64,000 nucleotides of DNA from Moritella sp. 5 (GCF_018219455.1 NZ_CP056122.1:4806001-4870000), one strand, 5' to 3'; shown: positions 54,445 through 63,423, counted from the first letter of the stretch. The notes: generated by a model not told the origin, from the sequence alone. Made by a program: numbers and translations.

Positions 54445-55101
54445 TTAGTCCTCGTTATCGTTATTCTTTAATTTTTTTTCTGTTGCTAAGAAGCGTTCAT
54501 ACAACTCATCTTCCGATAATTTCTCATGATTAGTTTGTAGTGATTTAGCATCAAGTTCAGCCATCATCTCTTCATCCCACTCATCTTCGTCATAATCTTC
54601 TTCAAATTCTTCGTCATCAGCGTAACCAAGTTCTTCAAGTAAGAATGCATGACGATCAACACCTTCATCGACATATGCTTGGTCATCACTGTTTAGCACT
54701 TCATTGTTATCTAAACGTAGTAATAGACCACTTAAGCGTGCATCATTTTCTAGTTTGTCTAGCTCTTGCTCAAACGTTAATACAGGTGCAACAAGCTTAA
54801 CTTCAGCTTTAGGTTGTTTCACTTTAATAATCGCAGGTTGTGCAACTGGTGTCAGTGTCGTTAGCAATTGAATAGGTGCTTTACTGCCAACTCTTGGATC
54901 GCCCGACTTACGTGAACCACCTGTGCCTTTTTTACCTTTCACAGCTTCCGTGGTTTTATTACCTGATGTTAACCCTTTACGCTTTTTTAAACGTTTATGC
55001 TTACGCGCTTCTAACGCTTGGGTATTTGTTTCACGCTTTTTGCGATCTGATTTAGCAATAGCTAGCGGGCCGCCTGAGCGTTCTTTTCTTTTACGAGTCA
55101 T
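54445..55101 (-). CDS. yihI: Der GTPase-activating protein YihI
   Basis: A 218-residue protein. The basic start MTRKRKERSGGPLAIAKSDRKKRETN and PRVGSKAPIQLL are typical of YihI, as is the acidic C-terminal half (EELGYADDEEFEEDYDEDEW). YihI stimulates the GTPase Der and so tunes 50S ribosome assembly. ATG 55101 is used; the frame to 55143 adds a non-homologous extension. Confidence 0.93.
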   Translation of the reverse strand: MTRKRKERSGGPLAIAKSDRKKRETNTQALEARKHKRLKKRKGLTSGNKTTEAVKGKKGTGGSRKSGDPRVGSKAPIQLLTTLTPVAQPAIIKVKQPKAEVKLVAPVLTFEQELDKLENDARLSGLLLRLDNNEVLNSDDQAYVDEGVDRHAFLLEELGYADDEEFEEDYDEDEWDEEMMAELDAKSLQTNHEKLSEDELYERFLATEKKLKNNDNED

Positions 55102-55310
55102 AGTATTCTCTGTCTTTAATCTGTCTAATAACAAGGTCCACAATTATCTTGTTAACCATATTGTTTATTAGCGGGTATCGTATTGCGCCTTATTTAAAGA
55201 TAGTCAATTGACCCGTCTTTATTAAGGGCATAATGAGGCAATTCTTTAAGTGAGCGCAGACTATCAAAAAAGCGAGGAAGAAAAAAGATAATTCCGATCT
55301 GATGAAAATA

Positions 55311-55337
55311 AAAAACTCAGCCGAAGCTGAGTTTTTT
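55311..55337 (-). terminator. Terminator of cytochrome c4 gene
   Basis: AAAAACTCAGC-CGAA-GCTGAGTTTTTT; symmetric A and T tails allow use from both sides. It lies 35 bp past the cytochrome stop. Confidence 0.92.
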
Positions 55338-55371
55338 ACGATATAAAAATGAACTCACTAAACAAAAATGA

Positions 55372-55995
55372 TTAGTGAAGACCACCTAGATATTTAGAAA
55401 TAATTTCCATATCGGCAGGTTTCAATTTATAAGCAATGTCATGCATCATACCATTTTGGTCATTTGCACGTTCTTGGCTACTGAATTTCTCTAATTGCGC
55501 TTTAATATAATCAGCGTGTTGACCTGATATTTTCGGGAATTTAGCTGTTTCGCTACCATTACCACGTGGGCCATGACATGCAGCACAGCCAGCAATACCA
55601 CGTTCGATATCACCACCACGATATAATTGCTGACCTGCAGCGATAACATCTTCAGGTGTTTCTTCAGGTTTCATGGTTTTAGACGCAAAAAACGCCGCAA
55701 GATCCTGGATGTTTTGTTCAGTTAACATTGCAGACATCCCCATCATGGTTGGATCATTACGACCCTTTTCACCACCGGTTTTCATCGCCAGTTGAAAATC
55801 TTTCAACTGCTTAACAATGTACGACGCATTTTGCCCCGCTAACTTAGGATAGATACTTGCTGGACTATTACCATCAGCACCATGACACGCAGCACATGTA
55901 CCGGAAAGAGCTTCACCCGCTGCTGCATCCCCTGCAGCTTGAGCGGTACCCATTAATCCGATTAACATTGCAAAAGATAAGACAAGACTTTTCAT
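55372..55995 (-). CDS. Dihaem cytochrome c4
   Basis: A 207-residue periplasmic cytochrome: signal peptide MKSLVLSFAMLIGLMGTAQA, two c-type haem sites CAACH (one per half of the molecule) and axial Met residues in the MMGMSAML and NGMMHDIAYK segments. It donates electrons to terminal oxidases such as cbb3. ATG 55995 was chosen to give a proper signal peptide; the frame to 56046 adds 17 charged residues. It is divergent from engB, as in Pseudomonas and Vibrio. Confidence 0.95.
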   Translation of the reverse strand: MKSLVLSFAMLIGLMGTAQAAGDAAAGEALSGTCAACHGADGNSPASIYPKLAGQNASYIVKQLKDFQLAMKTGGEKGRNDPTMMGMSAMLTEQNIQDLAAFFASKTMKPEETPEDVIAAGQQLYRGGDIERGIAGCAACHGPRGNGSETAKFPKISGQHADYIKAQLEKFSSQERANDQNGMMHDIAYKLKPADMEIISKYLGGLH

Positions 55996-56119
55996 AGCAT
56001 TCCACTTGTTATTTTCAGCTTCCGATCCCATGTCACGGCGTGACATGTTACACTTATTATTATTCTATTTGACTATTTTACACATTTTCAAAAAAAAGTA
56101 ATCATTTAACACAATTTCA

Positions 56120-56815
56120 ATGAGAGATATTAGATTGGATAACAAAAAGATACACTTCGAAAACGCTGCATTTAGGATTAGTGCGCCAGACATTAGTCAC
56201 CTAACAGATGATTCGGGCATTGAAATTGCTTTCGCTGGGCGATCTAATGCTGGTAAATCAAGTGCATTGAACACATTGACACGTCAAAAAAGCTTAGCGA
56301 GAACCAGTAAAACCCCTGGCCGTACACAACTTATTAACGTATTTGAAATCGAAGAAGGCAAACGTCTCATCGATTTACCAGGTTATGGTTTTGCTAAAGT
56401 ACCTTTTGAAGTAAAGAAAAAATGGCAGAAAGCTTTAGGTGAATACCTACAAAAACGCGATTCATTAAAAGGTATCGTGGTATTAATGGATATTCGTCAC
56501 CCATTAAAAGATTTAGATAAACAATTAATTCTTTGGGCGATTGATTCTGATATTCCAGTGATGGCGCTATTAACGAAAGCTGATAAGTTAAAACAAGGCG
56601 TTCGTAGTAAAACTGTTAAAGAAGTAAAAGAAGCGGTAAAAGAATTTGGTGGTGACGTAACAGTCGCACCATTCTCATCATTGAAGCATACTGGCATTGA
56701 TGTACTTAAAAACAAACTATGCGAGTGGTATGATCTTGAGCCTGCGACGGGTATGCCAAGTGAAGACGACGAAGCATTTGACGATAGCGATTCTGAGTAC
56801 ATTAACGAAGACTAA
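56120..56815 (+). CDS. engB: Ribosome biogenesis GTPase EngB/YihA
   Basis: A 231-residue GTPase needed for 50S maturation: G1 [15 protein letters not shown]3 [12 protein letters not shown]4 LLTKADKLK, and [12 protein letters not shown] switch. The C-terminal tail is acidic ([18 protein letters not shown]), longer than in E. coli. The ATG at 56120 lacks a good ribosome site and a TTG at 56135 may be used instead. Convergent with Spot 42. Confidence 0.96.
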   Translation: MRDIRLDNKKIHFENAAFRISAPDISHLTDDSGIEIAFAGRSNAGKSSALNTLTRQKSLARTSKTPGRTQLINVFEIEEGKRLIDLPGYGFAKVPFEVKKKWQKALGEYLQKRDSLKGIVVLMDIRHPLKDLDKQLILWAIDSDIPVMALLTKADKLKQGVRSKTVKEVKEAVKEFGGDVTVAPFSSLKHTGIDVLKNKLCEWYDLEPATGMPSEDDEAFDDSDSEYINED

Positions 56816-56836
56816 TTCAAACGCTAAATTTTAGGC

Positions 56837-56933
56837 AAAAAAAACGCCTCGTCAAAAAGTGACGTGGCGATGAATAATAAATTCAATTTGAAACAAAAGG
56901 TTTGAAATATAATTTCGAACCTCCATACCCTAC
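56837..56933 (-). ncRNA. spf: Spot 42 small RNA
   Basis: On the minus strand the transcript begins GTAGGGTATGGAGGT at 56933, matching the enterobacterial Spot 42 start GTAGGGTACAGAGGT. It keeps ATTTCA-ACCTTTT and TTCA further on, and ends in the terminator CGCCACGTCA-CTTTT-TGACGAGGCG with eight T (to 56837). It is about 97 nt, against 109 in E. coli, and the middle is diverged and AU-rich. Position between polA and engB is the classical one. Spot 42 is an Hfq-dependent regulator of carbon metabolism (galK, gltA and others), repressed by CRP-cAMP. Confidence 0.93.
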
Positions 56934-56939
56934 CCCGCT

Positions 56940-57012
56940 AATATACGCCAAACTTGTTTCAACCGAAAGTAAAATACGTTATTTAGTTACATTTTTTGTG
57001 ACAAAGCGCACT
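56940..57012 (-). promoter_or_regulatory. Spot 42 promoter and possible CRP site
   Basis: A -10 TATATT (56940-56945) lies six bases before the RNA start. The -35 is poor. TGTGA-CAAAGC-GCACT (56997-57012 read on plus) is a half-conserved CRP site centred near -71. CRP control is known for E. coli spf but the position here differs. Confidence 0.5.
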
Positions 57013-57041
57013 TTCATCGTTATTTTATGTATAAAAACAAC

Positions 57042-57065
57042 AAAACCAGTCCTGAGACTGGTTTT
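57042..57065 (-). terminator. Terminator of polA
   Basis: AAAACCAGTC-CTGA-GACTGGTTTT with T-rich sequence on both sides; it lies between the polA stop and the Spot 42 promoter. Confidence 0.9.
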
Positions 57066-57107
57066 ATTTTTAATTACAATATAATGAAATTAATGCTTAA
57101 TACAAGA

Positions 57108-59903
57108 TTAGTGCGCTTCATCCCAGTTATCACCCACACCAGCTTCCGCAAGTAGTGGTACATCCAATGACATTGCCGCCGCCATCAACGCTTTGATATT
57201 AACAACGTAGTCGTCCACATGTTCTTCTTTTATCTCGAATACCAATTCATCGTGAACTTGCATAAGCATACGAATAGAGTCAGCTTCTACAGTCTCAATC
57301 CAACCTGCAACATTAATCATAGCCTTCTTGATAATATCTGATGCTGTCCCTTGCATTGGCGCGTTAATCGCCGCACGTTCAGCCGCCATTTGACGCATTT
57401 TATTACGCGCATTAATTTCAGGTAGGTATAAACGACGCCCCGATAAGGTTTCAACATAGCCCTTATCTTTAGCCACTTTACGCGTTTCATCCATATACGT
57501 TAATACACCAGGGTAACGTTCAAAATAGCGCGCCATGTATTGCTTGGCTTCTTTTTGTGGAATATTTAACTGACGGCCTAAACCGAATGCACTCATCCCA
57601 TAAATAAGCCCGAAGTTAATCGCTTTAGCACTACGACGTTGATCACTCGTAACGTCGTCAAGTTCAACAGAAAATACTTCTGAAGCCGTCGCGCGGTGAA
57701 TATCTTTACCTTCCGAGAACGCTGTTAGCAGCCCTTTATCTTGTGATAAATGCGCCATAATACGTAATTCAATTTGGCTATAATCCACTGCCACATATTT
57801 ATAGCCCGCTTCTGGAATAAATGCCTGACGGATACGTCGACCTTCACCCGCACGTACTGGAATATTCTGTAGATTTGGATCGCTCGAAGACAAACGACCT
57901 GTGGCGGTAACAGCTTGATGATAAGACGTATGCACACGCCCGGTTTTTTCTTCAATCAAGGTTGGTAACTTATCCGTATACGTTGATTTTAACTTACTTA
58001 AACTACGGTATTCTAAAATCAATTTTGGTAATGGATAATTAAGTGCCAGTTCTTGTAACACTTCTTCAGCTGTCGACGGTGCGCCTTTTGGCGTTTTCTT
58101 AATGACTGGTAGTTCCATTTTTACAAATAGAATTTCTTGCAACTGTTTTGGCGAACTCAGGTTAAATGGTTGCTCAGCAATTTCGTGGGCTTTAGCTTCT
58201 AGCTCCAACATGCGAGTGCCAAGTTCAACACTTTGCGCATCAAGTTTTGATTTCTCAATCAATACACCTTGGCGCTCAACACCAGACAAAATGCTAACGA
58301 GTGGTAATTCAACCTCGTTAAATAAAGTAACTAACGATGGCTCAGCTTCAAGTTTCGCCCACAGTACATTATGTAAACGTAGCGTAACATCAGCATCTTC
58401 AGCTGCATATGGTGATGCTTGCTCTAATTCAATCTGGTTAAAGGTTAATTGCTTTTTACCTTTACCTGCGATCTCTTCAAAGCTAATGGTTTTATGATCT
58501 AAGTATTTATCCGCTAAACTGTCCATATCATGACGCGTCGCGATACTGTTATAAACGTACGATTCAATCATGGTGTCATAAGCAATACCTGCGAGGTTAA
58601 TGCCGTAGTTTGCTAACACTGATTTGTCGTATTTTAAATTTTGACCAACTTTTTTTGCATTACTGTCTTCGAGTAGTACTTTTAATGACGCTAATACATG
58701 ATCACGGTCTAACTGCTCCGGCGCATCTAAATAGTCATGCGCAACCGGCAAATAAGCGGCTTCGCCTTCTGCAACTGCAAATGACAGTCCCACTAACTCA
58801 GCTTGTATATAATTAAGACTCGTGGTTTCAGTATCGAATGCAAACAGATCGGCTTTTTGTAACTTCTCTAACCAGCGATCAAAATCTGTTTGCGTTAAAA
58901 TAGTTTCATAATTGCTGCGATCAATTGTACAAGGGGCTATAACGTCATTACTGTCAGACTCACTGGCCGCTGAACTCGATTTTGCTGCTTTACCCGCATA
59001 CACATGTTTAGTTGCATCAGCACCACCTACTAACGCCGCTAACCAACGTTTAAAGCCCATCTGCTGGTATAACTCAGCCAATGCATCGGTATCTGTTTCT
59101 GCAATAGCCAAATCATCAAGGCTTACACCAGTTTCAACATCCAATTTTATCGTCGCTAATGCATAAGAAATTTCAGCATTATCTTTATGCTCGATCATCT
59201 TTTTAGCGAGAGTTTTCGAACCACGGAAACCTAAAGGGGCAATAGCGTCTAAGTTATTGTAGATATCTTTAATGCTGCCTAATCCCTGCAGCAGACCTAA
59301 CGCTGTTTTCTCACCAACACCAGGCACACCCGGAATATTATCGGCAGCATCACCCATAAGCCCGAGCAGATCAATGATCAACTCTGGTGGTACACCAAAT
59401 TTATCTTTAACACCCTGTGGATCCAATACCGTATCCGTCATGGTGTTGATCAGCGTGACATTATTATCAACCAACTGTGCCATATCTTTATCACCAGTAC
59501 TGATCAATACAGCACGACCTTCTGCACTCGCTTGCTTGGCGATCGTACCGATCACGTCATCGGCTTCAACACCCGAAATACAGATCAAGGGTAAACCAAG
59601 TGCTTTAACAGCGTTATGTACAGGTTCGATCTGACAACGTAGATCATCCGGCATTGGTGGACGATGCGCTTTATAATCTGGGTACATTTCATTTCGAAAT
59701 GTAGGACCTTTGGCATCGAAAACAACCGCGATATGACTGGGACTAAACTGTGTTAATAAGCTCTTTAACATGTTAACGACACCATACACAGCACCCGTCG
59801 CCATACCTTCAGCATTGGTCAAATGCGGAGGTGAATGGTAAGCACGGAACAAATACGAAGAGCCATCGACAAGCACGAGGGGATTGCTGGGGATCGTAGA
59901 CAT
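57108..59903 (-). CDS. polA: DNA polymerase I
   Basis: A 931-residue enzyme with all three domains: 5'-3' exonuclease ([44 protein letters not shown]), 3'-5' exonuclease with intact Exo I ([12 protein letters not shown]) and AAEDADVT, and polymerase motifs [14 protein letters not shown] (A), [20 protein letters not shown] (B) and QVHDELVFE (C). The start is at 59903; the frame to 59945 has no homology. Upstream is a DnaA-box/GATC cluster; DnaA-responsive expression of polA has been reported in E. coli. Confidence 0.98.
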   Translation of the reverse strand: MSTIPSNPLVLVDGSSYLFRAYHSPPHLTNAEGMATGAVYGVVNMLKSLLTQFSPSHIAVVFDAKGPTFRNEMYPDYKAHRPPMPDDLRCQIEPVHNAVKALGLPLICISGVEADDVIGTIAKQASAEGRAVLISTGDKDMAQLVDNNVTLINTMTDTVLDPQGVKDKFGVPPELIIDLLGLMGDAADNIPGVPGVGEKTALGLLQGLGSIKDIYNNLDAIAPLGFRGSKTLAKKMIEHKDNAEISYALATIKLDVETGVSLDDLAIAETDTDALAELYQQMGFKRWLAALVGGADATKHVYAGKAAKSSSAASESDSNDVIAPCTIDRSNYETILTQTDFDRWLEKLQKADLFAFDTETTSLNYIQAELVGLSFAVAEGEAAYLPVAHDYLDAPEQLDRDHVLASLKVLLEDSNAKKVGQNLKYDKSVLANYGINLAGIAYDTMIESYVYNSIATRHDMDSLADKYLDHKTISFEEIAGKGKKQLTFNQIELEQASPYAAEDADVTLRLHNVLWAKLEAEPSLVTLFNEVELPLVSILSGVERQGVLIEKSKLDAQSVELGTRMLELEAKAHEIAEQPFNLSSPKQLQEILFVKMELPVIKKTPKGAPSTAEEVLQELALNYPLPKLILEYRSLSKLKSTYTDKLPTLIEEKTGRVHTSYHQAVTATGRLSSSDPNLQNIPVRAGEGRRIRQAFIPEAGYKYVAVDYSQIELRIMAHLSQDKGLLTAFSEGKDIHRATASEVFSVELDDVTSDQRRSAKAINFGLIYGMSAFGLGRQLNIPQKEAKQYMARYFERYPGVLTYMDETRKVAKDKGYVETLSGRRLYLPEINARNKMRQMAAERAAINAPMQGTASDIIKKAMINVAGWIETVEADSIRMLMQVHDELVFEIKEEHVDDYVVNIKALMAAAMSLDVPLLAEAGVGDNWDEAH

Positions 59904-59994
59904 AAAATAAAACTCAGTGAAATAAATGATGAATAGGCTAAGCATGCCACAAGCCGTGAATTCTCGCTATGTTGATGATAAAAATATATCTTGC

Positions 59995-60185
59995 GATCAG
60001 ATCTTAACCACTCGATCATAGATCTTGATCTAACTGTGGATAACTCTGTTGACAATGACGATCAAAAAACTCAGTAAAAAATATGGATCGTTAACAGCAA
60101 CAACTAAAACAATTAAATAACAATAACTTAAATATTTAAACTGTAAGATCTAAAGTTATCTAACGCTTTTAGGTTATGTGGAAAA
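59995..60185. promoter_or_regulatory. DnaA-box and GATC cluster upstream of polA
   Basis: Eight GATC sites occur between 59995 and 60150 (59995, 60000, 60014, 60021, 60027, 60060, 60086, 60147). A perfect DnaA box TTATCCACA lies on the minus strand at 60035-60043, and a variant TTTTCCACA at 60177-60185. GATCTAACTGTGGATAACTC resembles the R4 end of E. coli oriC. AT-rich DNA (60105-60145) lies between the boxes. The whole 59904-60306 stretch has no gene. It may be DnaA/SeqA control of polA or an origin-like element. Confidence 0.6.
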
Positions 60186-60306
60186 GAATCTTAAACTGAA
60201 GAATATTATGTGCAAAAAGAAGGCATGATGATTAAAAATAATACATCATTGAATAAATAAAATGTTTGATTTGTGTTAATAAAAAAATGATTTTGTTGCA
60301 GAAAAT

Positions 60307-60479
60307 AAAAAGCCGGTATCAATCAAACTTCTCGATAATCGAGGGATAAGAAGTTTGATCTACCGGCCCGAAAAAAAAAATTCGGTTTACCCTGCAAGGA
60401 GTAATGGATTAAAATTAACCCGGAAGCAATGTGAGCAATGTCTTGTCCTACTGAAACAAATAATGATTTCCTGAAGAAC
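60307..60479 (-). ncRNA. ryhB: RyhB small RNA, copy C (polA-proximal)
   Basis: The transcript is predicted from G at 60479 (GTTCTTCAGG, compare GCGATCAGGAAG in E. coli). It contains the signature GACATTGCTCACATTGCTTCC (60422-60442), the pairing core of E. coli RyhB. It ends in a long hairpin (arms 60311-60332 and 60349-60367) followed by T5. About 173 nt, longer than the enteric 90 nt but like Vibrio RyhB. RyhB with Hfq silences iron-using proteins when iron is short. This copy differs most: longer A-run at 60371-60380, weak -10 and A-U instead of G-C at one stem pair. Confidence 0.93.
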
Positions 60480-60485
60480 AACTCA

Positions 60486-60514
60486 ATGGTAACGATTCTT
60501 ATTTGCGTTTGCAA
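60486..60514 (-). promoter_or_regulatory. Promoter and Fur box of ryhB copy C
   Basis: A -35 TTGCAA (60509-60514), a 17-base spacer and a -10 TACCAT (60486-60491). The Fur-type site GCAAATAAGAATCGTTACC (minus strand, 60488-60506) fills the spacer. The -10 is the weakest of the three copies. Confidence 0.85.
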
Positions 60515-60671
60515 GGGTTTATTTATATAAAACCAACATAGTGTCATTAATAGCAAAAAAAAATAAACGAATACAGAATACCTGACACCGTAAACCCAGC
60601 ATGCAATCGAGAACAATTTGGACGTGGTTCGATAATATAGAATAGTTGAAATGATAAAATCTGCAGAAAAT

Positions 60672-60840
60672 AAAAAGCCGGTATCAATCAGACTTCTCGA
60701 TAATCGAGGGATAAGAAGTCTGATCTACCGGCCCGAAAAAATTCGGTTTACCCTGCAAGGAGTAATGGATTAAAATTAACCCGGAAGCAATGTGAGCAAT
60801 GTCTTGTCCTACCGAAACAAATACGAATTTCCTGAAGAAC
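60672..60840 (-). ncRNA. ryhB: RyhB small RNA, copy B (middle)
   Basis: The start is predicted at 60840 (GTTCTTCAGGAAATTCG). The RyhB core GACATTGCTCACATTGCTTCC is at 60783-60803 on the minus strand. The terminator stem has G60691-C60720 where copy C has A60326-U60355, a compensatory change that proves selection for the hairpin. T5 ends the transcript near 60672. About 169 nt. Confidence 0.94.
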
Positions 60841-60846
60841 AAGTTA

Positions 60847-60875
60847 ACAATAACGATTCTCATTTGCGTTTGCAA
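60847..60875 (-). promoter_or_regulatory. Promoter and Fur box of ryhB copy B
   Basis: A -35 TTGCAA (60870-60875), 17 bases and a -10 TATTGT (60847-60852). The Fur-type site GCAAATGAGAATCGTTATT (minus strand, 60849-60867) lies in the spacer and -10. Confidence 0.88.
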
Positions 60876-61034
60876 GGGTTTATTTATATTAAATCAAAAT
60901 AATGTCATTAATAACAAAAATAATAATGTAACAAAGACAGAATACCTGACAGCGTAAACGGTGCAGAGAATCGAGAACAATTTGGACATGGTTCGGTAAT
61001 ATAGAATAATTGGAATGATAAAATCTGCAGAAAT

Positions 61035-61204
61035 AAAAAAGCCGGTATCAATCAGACTTCTCGATAATCGAGGGATAAGAAGTCTGATCTACCGGCCCGA
61101 AAAAATTCGGTTTACCCTGCAAGGAGTAATGGATTAAAATTAACCCGGAAGCAATGTGAGCAATGTCTTGTCCTACCGAAACAAATACTGATTTCCTGAA
61201 GAAC
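61035..61204 (-). ncRNA. ryhB: RyhB small RNA, copy A (promoter-distal from polA)
   Basis: The start is predicted at 61204 (GTTCTTCAGG). Core GACATTGCTCACATTGCTTCC at 61147-61167 on the minus strand. The terminator hairpin (G61055-C61084 pair as in copy B) is followed by T6 at 61035-61040. About 170 nt. It is very similar to copy B, showing that these two duplicated most recently or are kept alike by gene conversion. Confidence 0.94.
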
Positions 61205-61210
61205 AAGTTA

Positions 61211-61239
61211 ATAGTAACGATTCTCATTTGCGTTTGCAA
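61211..61239 (-). promoter_or_regulatory. Promoter and Fur box of ryhB copy A
   Basis: A -35 TTGCAA (61234-61239), 17 bases and a -10 TACTAT (61211-61216), with the Fur-type site GCAAATGAGAATCGTTACT (minus strand, 61213-61231). Confidence 0.9.
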
Positions 61240-61267
61240 GGGTTTTATATAAATAATAAAAATTCAA

Positions 61268-61295
61268 ATAAAAAGCCCAGCGAGGCTGGGCTTAA
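61268..61295 (-). terminator. Terminator of the acyltransferase gene
   Basis: On the minus strand AAGCCCAGC-CTC-GCTGGGCTT followed by TTTATTT, 22 bp past the stop. It insulates ryhB copy A. Confidence 0.9.
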
Positions 61296-61316
61296 AATAC
61301 AATTTAACTTTCAATA

Positions 61317-62465
61317 TTAATCTGCGATCGCTAACTGCTTCTCTACTGATTTTGCATACCCAGATAACACTACAGTATGTAGCTTAGTCGGTATCGCTTG
61401 TAAATGAGCAGTAAATTTAGCGCGTTGCTCAGCAGTGACTTTACTTGCAGCCTGCTTATACTCAGTACTGGTATGTAGTTGCTCTGCCGCTAATAAATTA
61501 GTCCCATGCAAGTAATAATTATTATCGATGGTCTGATCAATACGCTCGGCCAATTCAATCGCATCGGTAAGATCATCAGCAATGACATCACCAAAAGTCA
61601 CATTCACATGACCTTTAAAGCCAACAATACCTTGAACAATACTATCAATATCTTCAAATTCAGTTTTATTGTACTCACCCGCTGTCGCTAATTCTGAAAG
61701 TTCATTCGCCTTAGCTGCATCGTTTGGATCATATTCATAAGAGATAGTCACCGGCACGATATTTAATGATTTCATGTATTCAGGAAAACTAATTTTCTGA
61801 CCTTTGCCATGCATATACATCATTTTTAAAATTGCAGGGTCAGTCTGATCATTACCGTCTTTAGCACGGCCTTCTTTTTGCGCAATCCAAATCGACTGTT
61901 GCTCAGTTTGGATTGAATGGGCAATATAACCAGATAATGATTTAAATGCCGCGATCATCTCACGTACACCTTTCGCTGAACGTTTCACAATAAAACTTTT
62001 ATTCAAACGCATCAAATCGGATACAAATGGCTTTTTCAATAAATTATCACCAATTGCAATACGCACTGTATCATGACCATATTGATGTAATCCCCAGTTC
62101 ACAAATGCTGGGTCCATCGCGATATCGCGGTGATTCGAAATAAATAAATAATTTTTATTTTTATCCAACTTCTCTATACCGTCAAAGGTAACTTGAGTCG
62201 TTGTGGTCGCTATCATTTTTTCCATATAAGCGATCACTTCGTGCTGAATTTCACTCACACTCGTGATTTTTCGACATTTACGGCGTAACGCCATACGGAT
62301 CATTGGGAATATCACCCAACTAAAATGTTTAATCAAGCGCGGAAACTGAAAGTGCGCGATCGCAGTAATAAATTCGTTATCGTTAACTAAGCGTTCAACA
62401 ACACTTGCTATTTCGTTATCATTAAAAGGACGAATATCATCGTATAAACCCACGTCTGTTGCCAT
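61317..62465 (-). CDS. PlsC-like 1-acylglycerol-3-phosphate acyltransferase family protein
   Basis: A 382-residue protein. The acyltransferase core reads YLFISNHRDIAMDPAFVNWG (motif I: NHRD-x3-D, a variant of NHxxxxD), then RLNKSFIVKRS (motif II) and IWIAQKEGRAKDGNDQTDP (motif III), with IVPVTISYEYDP as motif IV. It is longer than PlsC (about 245 residues) because of N- and C-terminal helical additions. In E. coli the gene next to polA is also an acyltransferase (yihG), but the sequences differ. ATG 62465 follows GAGG. Probably acts in phospholipid or another acyl-glycerol synthesis. Confidence 0.8.
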   Translation of the reverse strand: MATDVGLYDDIRPFNDNEIASVVERLVNDNEFITAIAHFQFPRLIKHFSWVIFPMIRMALRRKCRKITSVSEIQHEVIAYMEKMIATTTTQVTFDGIEKLDKNKNYLFISNHRDIAMDPAFVNWGLHQYGHDTVRIAIGDNLLKKPFVSDLMRLNKSFIVKRSAKGVREMIAAFKSLSGYIAHSIQTEQQSIWIAQKEGRAKDGNDQTDPAILKMMYMHGKGQKISFPEYMKSLNIVPVTISYEYDPNDAAKANELSELATAGEYNKTEFEDIDSIVQGIVGFKGHVNVTFGDVIADDLTDAIELAERIDQTIDNNYYLHGTNLLAAEQLHTSTEYKQAASKVTAEQRAKFTAHLQAIPTKLHTVVLSGYAKSVEKQLAIAD

Positions 62466-62554
62466 TCGGCACCTCAATTGCGTGTAAATTAAAAGCATAA
62501 GATCTAGAACGGGCGATTATACCTTAACTACCGATACATTTACTGTAATAAAAC

Positions 62555-62602
62555 AAAAAAGGCACCAAACTTTTCACTGATAGTGAATAGTTTAGTGCCT
62601 TT
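62555..62602 (-). terminator. Terminator of yhhQ
   Basis: An extended hairpin AAGGCAC-AAAC...GTTT-GTGCCTT with an inner TTCACT/AGTGAA stem, followed on the minus strand by TTTTTTG. It lies 26 bp past the yhhQ stop. Confidence 0.88.
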
Positions 62603-62627
62603 CGCCCCCTTACAAAATTAAGTTACA

Positions 62628-63305
62628 TTAATTTAATTTTACAGAGGAGAGGTTATTGTTCGCATTTGTTTCAAATGTAATAACACCCGCTAGCTTAGTT
62701 AATAAAATACCATAAAGAGGTAAAAATATAACTAAACTAATGAGCAATTTAAACCCATAATCTACCGTGGCAATTTCAACCCAATTAGCCGCCATAAATG
62801 GATCAACACTTTGATAAAACGCGATAAAGAAGAAAATAACGGTATCGATTAAATTACCAAATACCGTTGATACTACTGGCGCAACCCACCATGTTTTCAA
62901 TTGTCTTAAACGATTAAAAACAACAATATCAAGAGCCTGACCGAATAAGTAAGCCGAAAAACTTGCGAGAGCAATACGCCCCACAAAACTATTAAACTCA
63001 CTTAGCCCTGCAACTCCTTGATAACTACCATCAAAAAATACGACAGACAGAACATATGAAATCAATAACGCGGGTAACATAACTTGCGCAATGATGCGCT
63101 TAGCCATACCAGCACCAAATACACGAATGGTTAGATCCGTCGCCAGAAAAATAAACGGAAACGTAAAAGCACCCCATGTAGTATGGAAGCCAAAAATATT
63201 GATAGGAAGTTGGACTAGATAGTTGCTCGCCGAGATCACCAAAATATGAAAACAAGAGAGACAGATCAACGCTTGACGCGTCTGCATTGCAGTTAATTCA
63301 CGCAT
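62628..63305 (-). CDS. yhhQ: Queuosine precursor transporter YhhQ
   Basis: A 225-residue membrane protein of the vitamin/queuosine precursor ECF-like family (YhhQ/QrtT). Typical segments are ISASNYLVQLPINIFGFHTTWGAF, FPFIFLATDLTIRVFG, QALDIVVFNRLRQLKTWWVAP and STVFGNLIDTVIFFFIAF. It imports preQ0 or preQ1 for tRNA queuosine. The ATG lies behind a preQ1-I riboswitch that contains its ribosome site, which confirms the function. Confidence 0.96.
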   Translation of the reverse strand: MRELTAMQTRQALICLSCFHILVISASNYLVQLPINIFGFHTTWGAFTFPFIFLATDLTIRVFGAGMAKRIIAQVMLPALLISYVLSVVFFDGSYQGVAGLSEFNSFVGRIALASFSAYLFGQALDIVVFNRLRQLKTWWVAPVVSTVFGNLIDTVIFFFIAFYQSVDPFMAANWVEIATVDYGFKLLISLVIFLPLYGILLTKLAGVITFETNANNNLSSVKLN

Positions 63306-63311
63306 AATAAA

Positions 63312-63348
63312 CCTTTTTAGTTAAATTCATGGGGTGAGGGAACCCATG
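63312..63348 (-). promoter_or_regulatory. preQ1-I riboswitch
   Basis: On the minus strand CATGGG (63348-63343) pairs with CCCATG (63333-63328). The loop UUCCCUCAC includes CCU, which can pair with AGG at 63314-63312, the yhhQ ribosome site; the A-rich tail AATTTAACTAAAA joins them. This is the compact H-type pseudoknot of class I preQ1 riboswitches, much like the Thermoanaerobacter example. Ligand binding would hide the AAAGG and stop yhhQ translation. Confidence 0.85.
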
Positions 63349-63423
63349 CAAATTGTGCCGCACTTAGGCGGACGAGCATTATACAAAAGCTGACTTTGAA
63401 TTCAATGAATTATATTTCAGACA

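Larger units (their letters stand above)
60301..61245 (-). repeat. Tandem triplication, 364-365 bp period, carrying ryhB
   Basis: The marker AGCCGG recurs at 60311, 60676 and 61040, so the period is 365 then 364 bp. Similarity covers promoter, RNA and terminator in all three units, and also the spacer (CAGAATACCTGACA, GAATCGAGAACAATTTGGAC) between units one-two and two-three. Open frames inside each unit (for example 60684-60875) mirror the RNA conservation and are not proteins. Confidence 0.95.

Noticed and set aside
59819-60055. 78-codon minus-strand frame overlapping the polA start
   Set aside because: Overlaps polA in another frame and the DnaA-box region; no conserved features.
60323-61239. 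Three similar small proteins (63-97 codons) with shared sequence on the minus strand
   Set aside because: Their similarity follows the ryhB core and terminator; they start at different places, have no ribosome sites, and copy C extends by chance. The conserved unit is an RNA.
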